Source: Anoxynatronum buryatiense
Lineage (GTDB): Bacteria > Bacillota > Clostridia > Peptostreptococcales > Tindalliaceae
Assembly: GCF_900182905.1 (NCBI RefSeq)
Contig: NZ_FXUF01000002.1
Coordinates: 124,001-188,000 of the forward strand
Length of the DNA stretch: 64,000 nt
Reading direction: 5' to 3'
Under the pieces are notes generated by a model. The model did not search any database and was not told the origin of the DNA. It saw only the letters and a list, made by a program, of their open reading frames with translations. The position numbers were made by a program, and so were the translations under genes. Positions 50,761 through 59,338 of this stretch are shown here, in pieces; position 1 is the first letter of the stretch, and every line of letters starts with the position of its first letter.

Positions 50761-52023
50761 ATGTATCGTGATAAACTCAAAATTGATCCATTAAGACTGG
50801 ATGAGATCAATGATTTTCTCATGGATCGAAATAATCCCCTGATCAGTGAGATCACCCGTATTGTGGGAAAGTACGGTACTCCTGAAGAAATCAACCGACA
50901 AGCCCGGGAAGCCCGGCAGCTTTCCAGCCTTTTGGGAAGACTGGAACGAATGGACTCACCCTATCTGAAAGACTTGGAATGGCTCATGGGAGAAAGGGAC
51001 AGACAAGCTTTCATTGGAATCAGCGATTACAGGCAAAAAGTGATGGGAGACCAACTGCCGGTTTCCGGATTTGACGAAGCAAAGGCAGTCACGCTGGAAA
51101 TCAGTGCGCTCCAATACTTCCCATGGTTGATGACAGAGGCAAAACAGGCCATTGAGCAACAGGAGATCATGCCGGGACGCTTCATCAGAGTGCGAAAAAT
51201 GAAAGAACAGGAGCAGGATCACGGAGACACGCTGGCCATTGCCGCAGCCATGCAGATTGTGGGTGCCAGTTATGTGGAAACCATGGACACAAAGGGAACA
51301 GATGGTTCCAATGTGCATCTGGGTGGTCCGGAAACCATCACCGGGTATTTCGGCGGCATCGGACAGCCCAATGAACACCCGATTCAGTGGATCGATGAAC
51401 TGCTTTACTATTATACCCGATACGGAATTGAACAGGTGCTGAACATAAACCCGGGAACAGTGTTCATCGCCTATATGCTTCATAAAATGGGCATTGATAT
51501 TTCCTTTAAGATATCTGTTTTTATGGGAAATGACAATCCCTATTCCGTGCTTTGGACGCTTCTCATGGCAAAGCTTTTCTCCAGAGAAGATGGATCAACA
51601 CCGCTGGTTGGTTTCAATCTGAGTAATTCAGTAGATAACCGGACAATTGAACTAAGCAGTTTGATTCGACAGCAGCTGGACCTGGAAAACAATGTGCGCA
51701 TTGAACATCACATTACTGAAACCTATCAGGCCATTGTGAGGCAACCATACAATCGAAGAGAGGAACTGCTTGAACTGGCCAGAACTGTTCCCAACATTGC
51801 GGCAAAACACGAGGGCGGAGACCCAGAAGTGGAAGAAACCAGAGAATCACCCTCCAGCATTCTCCATTATTTCAGAGATAAAGCTGAAATACTCGAATCA
51901 GGCGATATGAAGAACCTGGAGCAGAATTACCTTGATAAACACGAAGCAGTGAACCGGACAGCCAGAGCACTCACTGAAAAGGGACTTGCCTTTATTGGTG
52001 CGAAGGCACTGCATCATCGATAA
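50761..52023 (+). CDS. Conserved-looking 420-aa protein of unknown function
   Basis: I do not recognise this family. It is a soluble 420-residue protein, no signal or membrane segment. A helical N terminus (about 1-110) is followed by a mixed alpha/beta region with glycine-rich motifs (TKGTDGSNVHLGGPETITG, FGGIGQPNEHP, INPGTVFIAYMLHKMG). A histidine-bearing segment RIEHHITETYQAIVRQPYNR and an acidic EGGDPEVEETRESP follow. The periodic beta-strand/helix pattern would suit a TIM-barrel enzyme (inference). ATG 50761 is 7 nt after GGAGG; ATG 50755 is too close. It is flanked by its own promoter and a strong terminator. Confidence 0.8.
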   Translation: MYRDKLKIDPLRLDEINDFLMDRNNPLISEITRIVGKYGTPEEINRQAREARQLSSLLGRLERMDSPYLKDLEWLMGERDRQAFIGISDYRQKVMGDQLPVSGFDEAKAVTLEISALQYFPWLMTEAKQAIEQQEIMPGRFIRVRKMKEQEQDHGDTLAIAAAMQIVGASYVETMDTKGTDGSNVHLGGPETITGYFGGIGQPNEHPIQWIDELLYYYTRYGIEQVLNINPGTVFIAYMLHKMGIDISFKISVFMGNDNPYSVLWTLLMAKLFSREDGSTPLVGFNLSNSVDNRTIELSSLIRQQLDLENNVRIEHHITETYQAIVRQPYNRREELLELARTVPNIAAKHEGGDPEVEETRESPSSILHYFRDKAEILESGDMKNLEQNYLDKHEAVNRTARALTEKGLAFIGAKALHHR

Positions 52024-52038
52024 GCCTGCAGGCATATA

Positions 52039-52076
52039 CAGACAAAAACCGCCGGGTTGCCGGCGGTTTTTGTCTG
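52039..52076 (+). terminator. Very strong terminator after the 50.8-kb gene
   Basis: A perfect 17-bp inverted repeat (CAGACAAAAACCGCCGG and its complement) with a GTTG loop; the T run lies in the 3' arm. Confidence 0.9.
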
Positions 52077-52266
52077 CATCGCATTTTCTCTGGGGTGCTT
52101 CTGAACAGACTGTTTGTGGTTGAGAAACAGCGCGTGTTTTTGCGGACAACAATGACGGCCAATTGCTCTGTTGATGAAATTGTGGTACAATCAATCCGGT
52201 CGACTATGCCTTCAACAGGGGCTGATTGCAGTCAGGTTGAGGATTTGAAAAGGAAGGTGACAAACG

Positions 52267-54000
52267 ATGATGCGCAAGTTCATCCGCTATTATCGGCCAC
52301 ATTTACCCTTATTTACCCTTGATTTTGGTTGTGCCCTGATCACGGCTCTTATGGATCTGGTTTTTCCCTTTGTCGTGCGGTTGATGATTGACGAGGTGAT
52401 TCCCAGCCGCAACTTAAACCTGATTTTTATGATTTCAGGGGGGCTGCTGATCTTTTTCATTATTAGAAGTCTGTTGCAGTACATTGTTGATTACTGGGGA
52501 CATGTGCTGGGCATTCGCATGGAGTACCATATGCGAAAAGATCTGTTTCAGCATTTACAGAAGCTTTCTTTCAACTATTTTGATAACACGCGTACAGGTC
52601 ATGTCATGTCCCGGCTGGTAAATGATCTGAATGAAATTTCCGAACTGGCGCACCACGGGCCAGAGGACCTGTTCATTGCGCTGGTGACCCTGACAGGCTC
52701 TTTCCTCATCATGCTTTCAATCCACTGGCAGTTAACACTCATCACCTTTATGCTGATTCCTGTGGTGATGACCTTCACCATTCTTAAGAATAAGCGCATG
52801 CAGGAAGCATTTCGGAACATGCGGCGCAAGCTGGCGGATATCAATGCCCAGGTGGAAGACAGCATATCCGGCGTGCGGGTGGTGAAGTCTTTTACCAATG
52901 AAGCCTATGAAGAAGAAAAGTTCAAGGAAGGTAACGATGGCTTCAGACTCTCCAAAGAAAAAGCACTGAAAGTGATGGCGGAGTTTTTTGCAGGTGTCAA
53001 CTTTTTCACCAACGCCATCAATCTCCTGGTGATCACCTTCGGAGGGCTTTTTATCTACCAGGGAACCATGACCTTGGGCGAAATGGTGGGATTTTTGCTA
53101 TACGTTTCCATGTTTCTGCAACCCATGCGAAAGCTGACAATTCTGGTGGAGAACTATCAAAAGGGGATGGCTGGTTTTCACCGGTTTGTGGAGACGCTGG
53201 AGCTGGAGCCTGATATAAAAGATGATCCTGATGCGATGGAAATGACTGAAGCGGCGGGTGAAATTGAATTTCACGATGTGACATTCAGCTACAATAATCG
53301 GGAACATGTGCTGAATCATATCAGCTTTCGTGTCAGCCCGGGTGAAACGGTGGCGTTGGTAGGGCCTTCCGGTGGTGGAAAAACCACTCTCTGCCACCTG
53401 ATTCCCCGATTCTATGAAGTGGAAACAGGGGCCATCACCATTGATCAGCGAGATATTCGAAGCTATACGCAGGCTTCGCTGCGAAGGAATATTGGAATTG
53501 TGCAGCAGGATGTATTCCTGTTTTCGGGAACGGTGCGTGAGAATATTGCCTATGCCAACCTGAATGCTTCTGAAGATGACATTATCATGGCGGCGCGTCT
53601 GGCCAATGCCCATGAGTTTATTACGGGCCTTGAAAAAGGGTATGATACTTATATCGGTGAACGGGGTGTCATGCTGTCAGGCGGGCAGAAACAACGGTTA
53701 TCCATTGCCCGCATGTTTTTGAAAAATCCACCGATCCTTATTCTTGATGAGGCCACCTCTGCCCTGGATAATGAAACGGAAAAACTGATCCAGCAGTCAC
53801 TGGCGGCATTATCCAAACAGCGAACCACACTGGTGATAGCTCACCGGCTTGCTACCATCAAGAACGCAGACCGGATCATGGTGCTGACAGATGAAGGCAT
53901 CGTGGAAGAAGGGACTCATGAGACATTGATGAAGCAGCAGGGAATGTATGCCCGGCTTTACGAAGCCCAGTTCAGCCAGATACCAACAGTTGTGGCATAA
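52267..54000 (+). CDS. ABC transporter, fused permease-ATPase (exporter type)
   Basis: 577-aa half-transporter: six membrane segments (about 15-300) then an ATPase domain with Walker A LVGPSGGGKTTL, signature MLSGGQKQRLSIARM, Walker B PPILILDEATSALD and switch His in VIAHRLATI. The size and order are those of homodimeric multidrug/lipid exporters (BmrA/MsbA group). No second half-transporter is adjacent, which favours a homodimer. AAGGAAGG lies about 9 nt before the ATG. The PfpI-like gene follows after 15 bp. Confidence 0.93.
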   Translation: MMRKFIRYYRPHLPLFTLDFGCALITALMDLVFPFVVRLMIDEVIPSRNLNLIFMISGGLLIFFIIRSLLQYIVDYWGHVLGIRMEYHMRKDLFQHLQKLSFNYFDNTRTGHVMSRLVNDLNEISELAHHGPEDLFIALVTLTGSFLIMLSIHWQLTLITFMLIPVVMTFTILKNKRMQEAFRNMRRKLADINAQVEDSISGVRVVKSFTNEAYEEEKFKEGNDGFRLSKEKALKVMAEFFAGVNFFTNAINLLVITFGGLFIYQGTMTLGEMVGFLLYVSMFLQPMRKLTILVENYQKGMAGFHRFVETLELEPDIKDDPDAMEMTEAAGEIEFHDVTFSYNNREHVLNHISFRVSPGETVALVGPSGGGKTTLCHLIPRFYEVETGAITIDQRDIRSYTQASLRRNIGIVQQDVFLFSGTVRENIAYANLNASEDDIIMAARLANAHEFITGLEKGYDTYIGERGVMLSGGQKQRLSIARMFLKNPPILILDEATSALDNETEKLIQQSLAALSKQRTTLVIAHRLATIKNADRIMVLTDEGIVEEGTHETLMKQQGMYARLYEAQFSQIPTVVA

Positions 54001-54015
54001 ACAGGGAAGGAAGTG

Positions 54016-54642
54016 ATGGCAATGACCGCTGCAAAAAAAGCCCAACGGGCAGAAGTGCTGCGTGTTGGCATTTATCTTTTCGATAAGGTGGAGCTTCTGG
54101 ATTTTGCAGGGCCCTGCGAAGTTTTCTCGGTGACATCGGAGTTGAACCATTTTGGTTTGTTTCAGGTTCTGACTGTCAGCCAGGATGGGCGGCCCATCCA
54201 AACCATTCATGGACTTCGGGTCGTGACTGACTATAGTTTTGACAATCATCCTCCCATTGATATTCTGGTGATTCCAGGCGGCGTGGGAACCCGTTCTGAA
54301 ATAAAAAAAGAGAAAGTGCTTCAATGGATCTCCCGGGTGAATCATCAGGCCAAAATCACCATGTCAGTCTGCTCAGGGGCAGTACTGCTGGGTAAGCTGG
54401 GGCTTCTGGACGGTCTTGAAGCAACGACTCATCATGAAGTGCTTGATTTGCTGCAGCAAACAGCACCCCGCGCGCTGGTGATGCCGGAAAAACGATGGAC
54501 GGACAATGGCCGGGTGATGACATCCGGCGGTATTTCAGCGGGAATTGATCTGAGCCTGCACCTGGTATCCAAATTTTATGGGCAGGAAGTGATGAAGAAA
54601 ACCATGGCGTATATGGAATATGGCGACTGGCGCACAACATAA
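54016..54642 (+). CDS. DJ-1/PfpI family protein (GATase1-like, isonitrile-hydratase type)
   Basis: 208 aa. YLFDKVELLDFAGPCEVFSV near the N terminus, nucleophile-elbow Cys in MSVCSGAVLLGKLGLL, and TTHHEVLD with following WTDNGRVMTSGGISAGIDLSLHLV match the DJ-1/PfpI subgroup that includes isonitrile hydratase and the ligand domain of AraC-like GATase regulators. There is no DNA-binding domain here. It is in the same transcript as the ABC exporter; the physiological substrate is unknown. ATG 54016 is 5 nt after GGAAGG. Confidence 0.9.
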   Translation: MAMTAAKKAQRAEVLRVGIYLFDKVELLDFAGPCEVFSVTSELNHFGLFQVLTVSQDGRPIQTIHGLRVVTDYSFDNHPPIDILVIPGGVGTRSEIKKEKVLQWISRVNHQAKITMSVCSGAVLLGKLGLLDGLEATTHHEVLDLLQQTAPRALVMPEKRWTDNGRVMTSGGISAGIDLSLHLVSKFYGQEVMKKTMAYMEYGDWRTT

Positions 54643-54660
54643 ATAGATGTAATCATTAAA

Positions 54661-54716
54661 AAAACACCTTCCACCAGACAAGGGCTTGAACAGCCTGAGT
54701 TGGTGGAAGGTGTTTT
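54661..54716. terminator. Bidirectional terminator between PfpI-like and racemase genes
   Basis: AAAACACCTTCCACCA and its exact complement form a 16-bp stem with an inner GGCT/AGCC helix; T4 on both strands. Confidence 0.9.
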
Positions 54717-54719
54717 GAT

Positions 54720-55436
54720 TTAGACTGAAGACAGTGCCAGCATAACAGCTTCCTGTGCCATTAGATCCAGTGGATCAATGACCGGCAAAGGCATGGGATG
54801 CCCTTTTAAAACAAGGCCGATTTCGGTGCAACCGGCGATGACGGCATCAGCACCCAATGATTCAAAGCAGGCAATCAGCCGGTTAAGCCGGGTGATAACC
54901 GGCCCTGACACGTGTCCGGCTTTAATGCCGGAGGGGCCGTAGATCAGGTCCATCACTTCATGTTGCTGTACATATTCATCCGGGTAAATCAACCGGTCTG
55001 CCCCCAGATAGTGCGGGTAAATTTTCGATTGAAGGCTGCCGGTGGTGGCAATTACCGCCACTTTTGTGTAGGCAATTCCCTGATTATCAAGGTAGCGTTG
55101 CATTAAATGAAATCCATTCACCACCGGTATTGACAGAGAAAGTTGTACCTGTTCAATGAAATAATGGGCAGTCATGCAGGGAATCAGGATTAAATCAGCC
55201 CCGGCCCGTTCCAGATTTTTACCCGTGGCAATCATTGCATCGATCGGGCTTGGGCCTTCACCCAGAATGGCTTTGGTACGATCGGGAATTTTGGGGTTTG
55301 AGTCGATAATAATGCGGAGATGCTGGGAATCATTTTTTGCCGGCGTAGCCCTGGTGATGCGTCCGAAAAGATCCCAGGTGGCTTCCGGTCCCATTCCTCC
55401 AAGAATTCCGATGATTTTTTCCTTGTTTAACTGCAT
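54720..55436 (-). CDS. Aspartate/glutamate racemase family protein
   Basis: 238-aa PLP-independent racemase: IIGILGGMGPEATWDLFGRI at the N terminus, first catalytic Cys in LILIPCMTAHYF (about residue 84) and second in VIAGCTEIGLVL (about residue 196). The GGMGP signature is that of aspartate racemases rather than MurI. It lies 36 bp after the DAACS symporter gene on the same strand, so uptake and racemisation of acidic amino acids are probably linked. GAGGTG lies 5 nt before the ATG. Confidence 0.92.
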   Translation of the reverse strand: MQLNKEKIIGILGGMGPEATWDLFGRITRATPAKNDSQHLRIIIDSNPKIPDRTKAILGEGPSPIDAMIATGKNLERAGADLILIPCMTAHYFIEQVQLSLSIPVVNGFHLMQRYLDNQGIAYTKVAVIATTGSLQSKIYPHYLGADRLIYPDEYVQQHEVMDLIYGPSGIKAGHVSGPVITRLNRLIACFESLGADAVIAGCTEIGLVLKGHPMPLPVIDPLDLMAQEAVMLALSSV

Positions 55437-55472
55437 GACGTCACCTCATGGCTTAATGGGGATGATGGTAAA

Positions 55473-56696
55473 CTAGGCTTCAGAGACAAGATCCAGTTCA
55501 TTTTCAGTGGCGGCAACCACTACGGCAGCTGAACCGTCGCCAATCACATTGACAGATGTGCGGGCCATATCCAAAATTCGGTCAATACCGGCCACCAGAG
55601 CAACGCCATCCAATGGCAGGCCGATGGCTGTCAGTACCAAAGAGAGCATAATCATTCCGGCACCCGGAACTCCTGCAGTTCCAATGGAAGCCAAAGTGGC
55701 CGTGACGACAATGGTGCCCATCTGTGCCATTGAAAGCTCGATGCCGTATACCTGTGCAATGAACAGCACGCTGACACCCTGGTAAAGAGCTGTTCCGTCC
55801 ATATTAATGGTGGCACCCAGGGGAAGAACAAAGCTGGCGACTTTCTGAGAAACACCCAGGTTTTCCCGGACAGATTTGATGGTTACCGGTAATGTGCCGG
55901 CGCTGCTGGTGGTACTGAAGGCAGTGATGGCTGCAGGCATAATCCCTTTGAAGAAACGCAGGGGGCTCATATTGGCAAAAATTTTGACAGCACCACTGTA
56001 CACAATCACAGCATGAAGAATACAGCCAATGTAAACGGCGGCAATTACCTTTGCCAATGGCATCAGAACAGAAAGCCCATGGTTGACCACTACCGGAGTG
56101 ATCAGGCCGAAAACACCAATGGGAGCATAGGCCATGACATAGGAGGTGACTTTGTACATGATTTCAGCCAGCCCGTCAAAAAAGTCGATGAATACCTGAC
56201 CTTTCTCTTTGGGGATGGCGTTAAAAGCAACACCAAGGAAGAGGGCGAAGACAATGATCTGAAGCATATTTCCCTGAGCCATGGCGTTGATGGGATTGCG
56301 GGGAATGATGTTGAGGAGTGTGTCTGTTAGTGCAGGGGCTTCGTTCACGGCCACTTCGGCATCCACCGGAATTGACAGGCCTGCGCCAGGTTGCAAGATG
56401 GCCCCCAGTGAAAGTCCGATGGTAATGGCCACGGCAGTGGTGATAAGGTAGTAGCCAAGGGTTTTACCTCCCATGCGGCCAAGGGTTTTCACATCACCCA
56501 CACTGGCGGCACCCACAATCAGCGAAGAGAAGACCAGGGGAACAATGATCATCATGATCAGGTTCAGGAAAAGACGTCCCAATGGAGCAATAAAGGTATT
56601 CACAAAATCGGGGGACCCTTGCAGCACAATCCCGGCCACCAGACCGGCCACCAAACCCATCATGATTTTTGTAGTAAGACTCATTTTGCCTTTCAA
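55473..56696 (-). CDS. Dicarboxylate/amino acid:cation symporter (DAACS, GltP/GltT-like)
   Basis: 407-aa membrane symporter of the glutamate transporter fold. It includes LNLIMMIIVPLVFSSLIVGAASVGD, the serine-rich hairpin AFSTTSSAGTLPVTI, the NMDGTALY motif (QKVASFVLPLGATINMDGTALYQG), GVPGAGMIMLSLVLTAIGLP and the C-terminal DRILDMARTSVNVIGD. These residues bind Na+ and acidic amino acids. The TTG start at 56696 is 7 nt after AGGAGG. It forms an operon with the racemase and carries a GlnL-type box at its -35, beside glnK/glnL. Confidence 0.95.
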   Translation of the reverse strand: MKGKMSLTTKIMMGLVAGLVAGIVLQGSPDFVNTFIAPLGRLFLNLIMMIIVPLVFSSLIVGAASVGDVKTLGRMGGKTLGYYLITTAVAITIGLSLGAILQPGAGLSIPVDAEVAVNEAPALTDTLLNIIPRNPINAMAQGNMLQIIVFALFLGVAFNAIPKEKGQVFIDFFDGLAEIMYKVTSYVMAYAPIGVFGLITPVVVNHGLSVLMPLAKVIAAVYIGCILHAVIVYSGAVKIFANMSPLRFFKGIMPAAITAFSTTSSAGTLPVTIKSVRENLGVSQKVASFVLPLGATINMDGTALYQGVSVLFIAQVYGIELSMAQMGTIVVTATLASIGTAGVPGAGMIMLSLVLTAIGLPLDGVALVAGIDRILDMARTSVNVIGDGSAAVVVAATENELDLVSEA

Positions 56697-56763
56697 TCGA
56701 ATTCCTCCTTTTCACAATTCCATGAATAATAGCTATTGACAGTATCATGATAACCTTTGCCCG

Positions 56764-56799
56764 ACAAAAACGGACAGAAAGGGACGTAATCCGACAAAA
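56764..56799 (-). promoter_or_regulatory. GlnL-type direct repeat at the DAACS symporter promoter
   Basis: On the minus strand TTTTGT (56799-56794), TTCTGT (56779-56774), N4, TTTTGT (56769-56764). TTCTGT-N4-TTTTGT is one base from the TTTTGT-N4-TTTTGT repeat known for Bacillus GlnL. All copies fall on 10-bp helical phasing. The proximal TTTTGT sits 17 bp from a GATACT -10 (56746-56741). Confidence 0.7.
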
Positions 56800-56896
56800 G
56801 AGTTGTGAATTTGATGAATATTCAGTGGCGCATACCATAAGATAAATTAATGTGACCCACAATGAAGCCACGCGTATCAAACAGAGAAAGCAGACT

Positions 56897-57823
56897 TTAA
56901 TGCTGTTCGGCCAGTAATATCTGTATCCCTTCAACAAACTTCTTCACACTGATTTTGCCGCCGTAGGGGCTTTTACCTTTTTCATGGTCCATTTCCCGAC
57001 GCACTTCACCAAATTCAAATAAAATGGTGGAGTAACGAATAAAAATATCGTCGTCATAATTATCAATCCCCAGATTCGCCAGGTTTTTCAGCGCGCTTTT
57101 TATGGCCCGGCGTACCCGTTGTTCAATGGCTCCCGGGTTTGTGCGAGTGCCCTGCCGCTCTGCGTAAAACTGCTGCAGCATGTGGTAGGCATCGGCAAGA
57201 CGATAGGAATGATGGCCTGAAGTCGAAGTGGCATCGTCGGACTGATTCATCCAGTATACAATTTCAATTAAATCCTGGCATCCGGCTTCTCCCAAGATCC
57301 CAAGGTTTGCCAGGATACGGCGAATGTTTCCCCGCTCATCAGCCGGCAAAGATTTCTCGAACCCCTCTTGCAGAGGAAAACTAGCAGTCTCCGGTCTGGC
57401 TTGACGCACATGTTGAATGGCAGATTCAAAAGAATGAAGCATTTTTGTCAGACGATGTTTTTCCATGACATTTTGAATGACGGCGATAACTTCCACCACA
57501 TTCAGGGGTTTGCTGATAAAAAACTCAATCCCCTGCTGATAAGCACCGGAGATCATTTCTTTTGAGTCAACCTGAGAAATCATAATGAAAGACCCGGAGA
57601 AACCCAGTTTTTTCAGAGAAGTCACCACTCCAATCCCGTCAACCTGAGGCATCAGCAGATCGATTAACACAATATCGGGCTGATGATGGATGATTTCGTC
57701 AATGGCTGTTTTTCCATTATCGGCAAGACCGGTGACAGTACCAAGGTGATGATGCTCAATAATACTTTTCAGAATCGTGCGAATGCCCCGGTCGTCGTCG
57801 GCGATGTAGAAATGGGTTGTCAT
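56897..57823 (-). CDS. glnL: GlnL-type response regulator (receiver + YcbB domain)
   Basis: 308 aa. The receiver domain (1-120) has acidic DDDRG, phospho-acceptor Asp in VLIDLLMPQVDG (about 55) and Lys in FISKPLN. The C-terminal about 170 residues match the YcbB/GlnL effector domain (RGNIRRILANLGILGEAGCQDLIEIV, PGAIEQRVRRAIKSALKNLANLGIDNYDDDIFIRYSTILFEFGEVRREMD). In Bacillus GlnK/GlnL activates glutamine uptake and glutaminase. Here a matching box precedes the neighbouring DAACS operon. It overlaps the kinase gene by 4 bp (ATGA), AGGAGGTG upstream. Confidence 0.9.
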   Translation of the reverse strand: MTTHFYIADDDRGIRTILKSIIEHHHLGTVTGLADNGKTAIDEIIHHQPDIVLIDLLMPQVDGIGVVTSLKKLGFSGSFIMISQVDSKEMISGAYQQGIEFFISKPLNVVEVIAVIQNVMEKHRLTKMLHSFESAIQHVRQARPETASFPLQEGFEKSLPADERGNIRRILANLGILGEAGCQDLIEIVYWMNQSDDATSTSGHHSYRLADAYHMLQQFYAERQGTRTNPGAIEQRVRRAIKSALKNLANLGIDNYDDDIFIRYSTILFEFGEVRREMDHEKGKSPYGGKISVKKFVEGIQILLAEQH

Positions 57824-59100
57824 GGGATGAACACCTCCTGTAGACGGTCAAAGGGAATCATCACGCAGAAAGTAGTTCTCCCCAGTTCGGGATCACTTTC
57901 TGCATGGATGTTGCCTCCGAAGTGATTTTCTACAATCTCCTGGGCGTGGCACAGACCGATGCCTGTCGACATGCGGCCGGTAACGGTATCGTATTTGGTG
58001 GAGTAACCGGGGATGAAAAGAAGCTCAAGGTCTTCAGGGCGAATTCCCTGACCATTATCAGTGACGCTGAATCTGTAAATGCTGCCCTCCAGACGGCCTT
58101 CCACCACGATGCGTCCATACTGCTGGATGGCCTCCACTGCATTGATGATCAGGTTGTTAAGCACTGAAATCAGGGGATAGTATTCGGCTGTGACAAATGG
58201 CGTTCGACAGTGAAACTCAAAATGAATATGTAGCTGCCTGTTGGTGCTCAGTTTTTGATAATTTTCCCGTATCAGATCGAAAATTTCCCGGCTGCTCAGG
58301 CTGGAACGATCTTCTTCTGCTGAAAGCACCTTCTCCAGTCCGCTGGCCACCCGATAATAGTCCTTTTTAATTTCGTGAATGTTCTTGGCGATGGACAGCA
58401 CCTGTTCCTTTTGGGGACCTGACTCCAGGTGCCGGTATAGATCATAACTGTCTTTCATTGTATTTTCAATATCTACGATGGATTTTTGAAGAAAAAAGAG
58501 TTCGGATTTTAAACTGGAAATAAACATGATCATTTCACGATAGCGATTTTCCTGATAGCTCCGGTCATACCGTTCGATATAATAAAGCGTGGTATTGTAG
58601 AGAAAATAGGTCAGTACAGATCGTGCCAGCCCCATTAAGATGATTTGGATCAACACATCGGAGACAATATTGGCAGGCGAAATCAGCTGGCGCAGAGAGA
58701 ACTCCAGTATATTGGAAAAACTGTCACAGAGCCAGAGAGACAGAATGAAGGAGAGCGGGTGACTGAGTTTTTCCCGAATGGAAAGCAATAAAAACAGGAA
58801 TCCGTAAGAGATATAAAACGAGACCACGGGAAGATAAGAGCGGAAAATGTCACCAAAATCTGCATCCAGCACTGAAAAATAGTCTACCACACTTCGAAAA
58901 AGGGGGATGGTAACGGCAACGGTGCCACATACCAGCATCACCGGCAGTTTTCGAAAATGGATCAATGCAACTGTCAGCACTGCCACCGCCATGGAAAGAC
59001 GGAAAGTGCCGCCGGTGGGACTCAGATAAATTTGGCCTGAAAAGGTGGTCAGGACAGTGACTAAAATGAGGTTTTCGATATGCTTTCTGTTGAAGACCAA
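57820..59100 (-). CDS. glnK: GlnK-type sensor histidine kinase
   Basis: 426 aa. The N-terminal half has about six membrane segments (to residue 175) without a large extracellular domain. A coiled coil follows, with a DHp-like helix of the SpoOB_a type (MIMFISSLKSELFFLQKSI; the usual H-E-x-x-N motif is not obvious). A HATPase follows (NNLIINAVEAIQQYG, VTDNGQGIRPEDL, TGIGLCHAQEIV). The TTG start is 6 nt after GGAGGTG. Paired with glnL; probably senses glutamine/glutamate or related solutes (inference). It is the first gene of the pair; no clear promoter is identified. Confidence 0.85.
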   Translation of the reverse strand: MVFNRKHIENLILVTVLTTFSGQIYLSPTGGTFRLSMAVAVLTVALIHFRKLPVMLVCGTVAVTIPLFRSVVDYFSVLDADFGDIFRSYLPVVSFYISYGFLFLLLSIREKLSHPLSFILSLWLCDSFSNILEFSLRQLISPANIVSDVLIQIILMGLARSVLTYFLYNTTLYYIERYDRSYQENRYREMIMFISSLKSELFFLQKSIVDIENTMKDSYDLYRHLESGPQKEQVLSIAKNIHEIKKDYYRVASGLEKVLSAEEDRSSLSSREIFDLIRENYQKLSTNRQLHIHFEFHCRTPFVTAEYYPLISVLNNLIINAVEAIQQYGRIVVEGRLEGSIYRFSVTDNGQGIRPEDLELLFIPGYSTKYDTVTGRMSTGIGLCHAQEIVENHFGGNIHAESDPELGRTTFCVMIPFDRLQEVFIP

Positions 59101-59212
59101 TGTAACACCTCCGGAATCTGAGGGATAATATCTTTAAAGCAGCACCGCAGTCGATGGTTACTTTCTCATTATAGCATGGGAAACGACGGTGGTGACAAGT
59201 CTCTCAACATAT

Positions 59213-59259
59213 AAAAAACCGGCTGCGCAGTACAGAAGTTCACTGCGGCAGCCGGTTTT
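59213..59259 (-). terminator. Terminator of the NCS2 permease gene
   Basis: AAAACCGGCTGC ... GCAGCCGGTTTT with an inner GCAGT/ACTGC helix; T-rich on the minus strand (TTTTTTAT). Confidence 0.85.
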
Positions 59260-59338
59260 AATAAAAGTAACAGGCATTCGGGCATTCTGATTGAAAAGAA
59301 TCGGGTGAAGAATTTGAGCAAATTGACGAAACTGTTGG

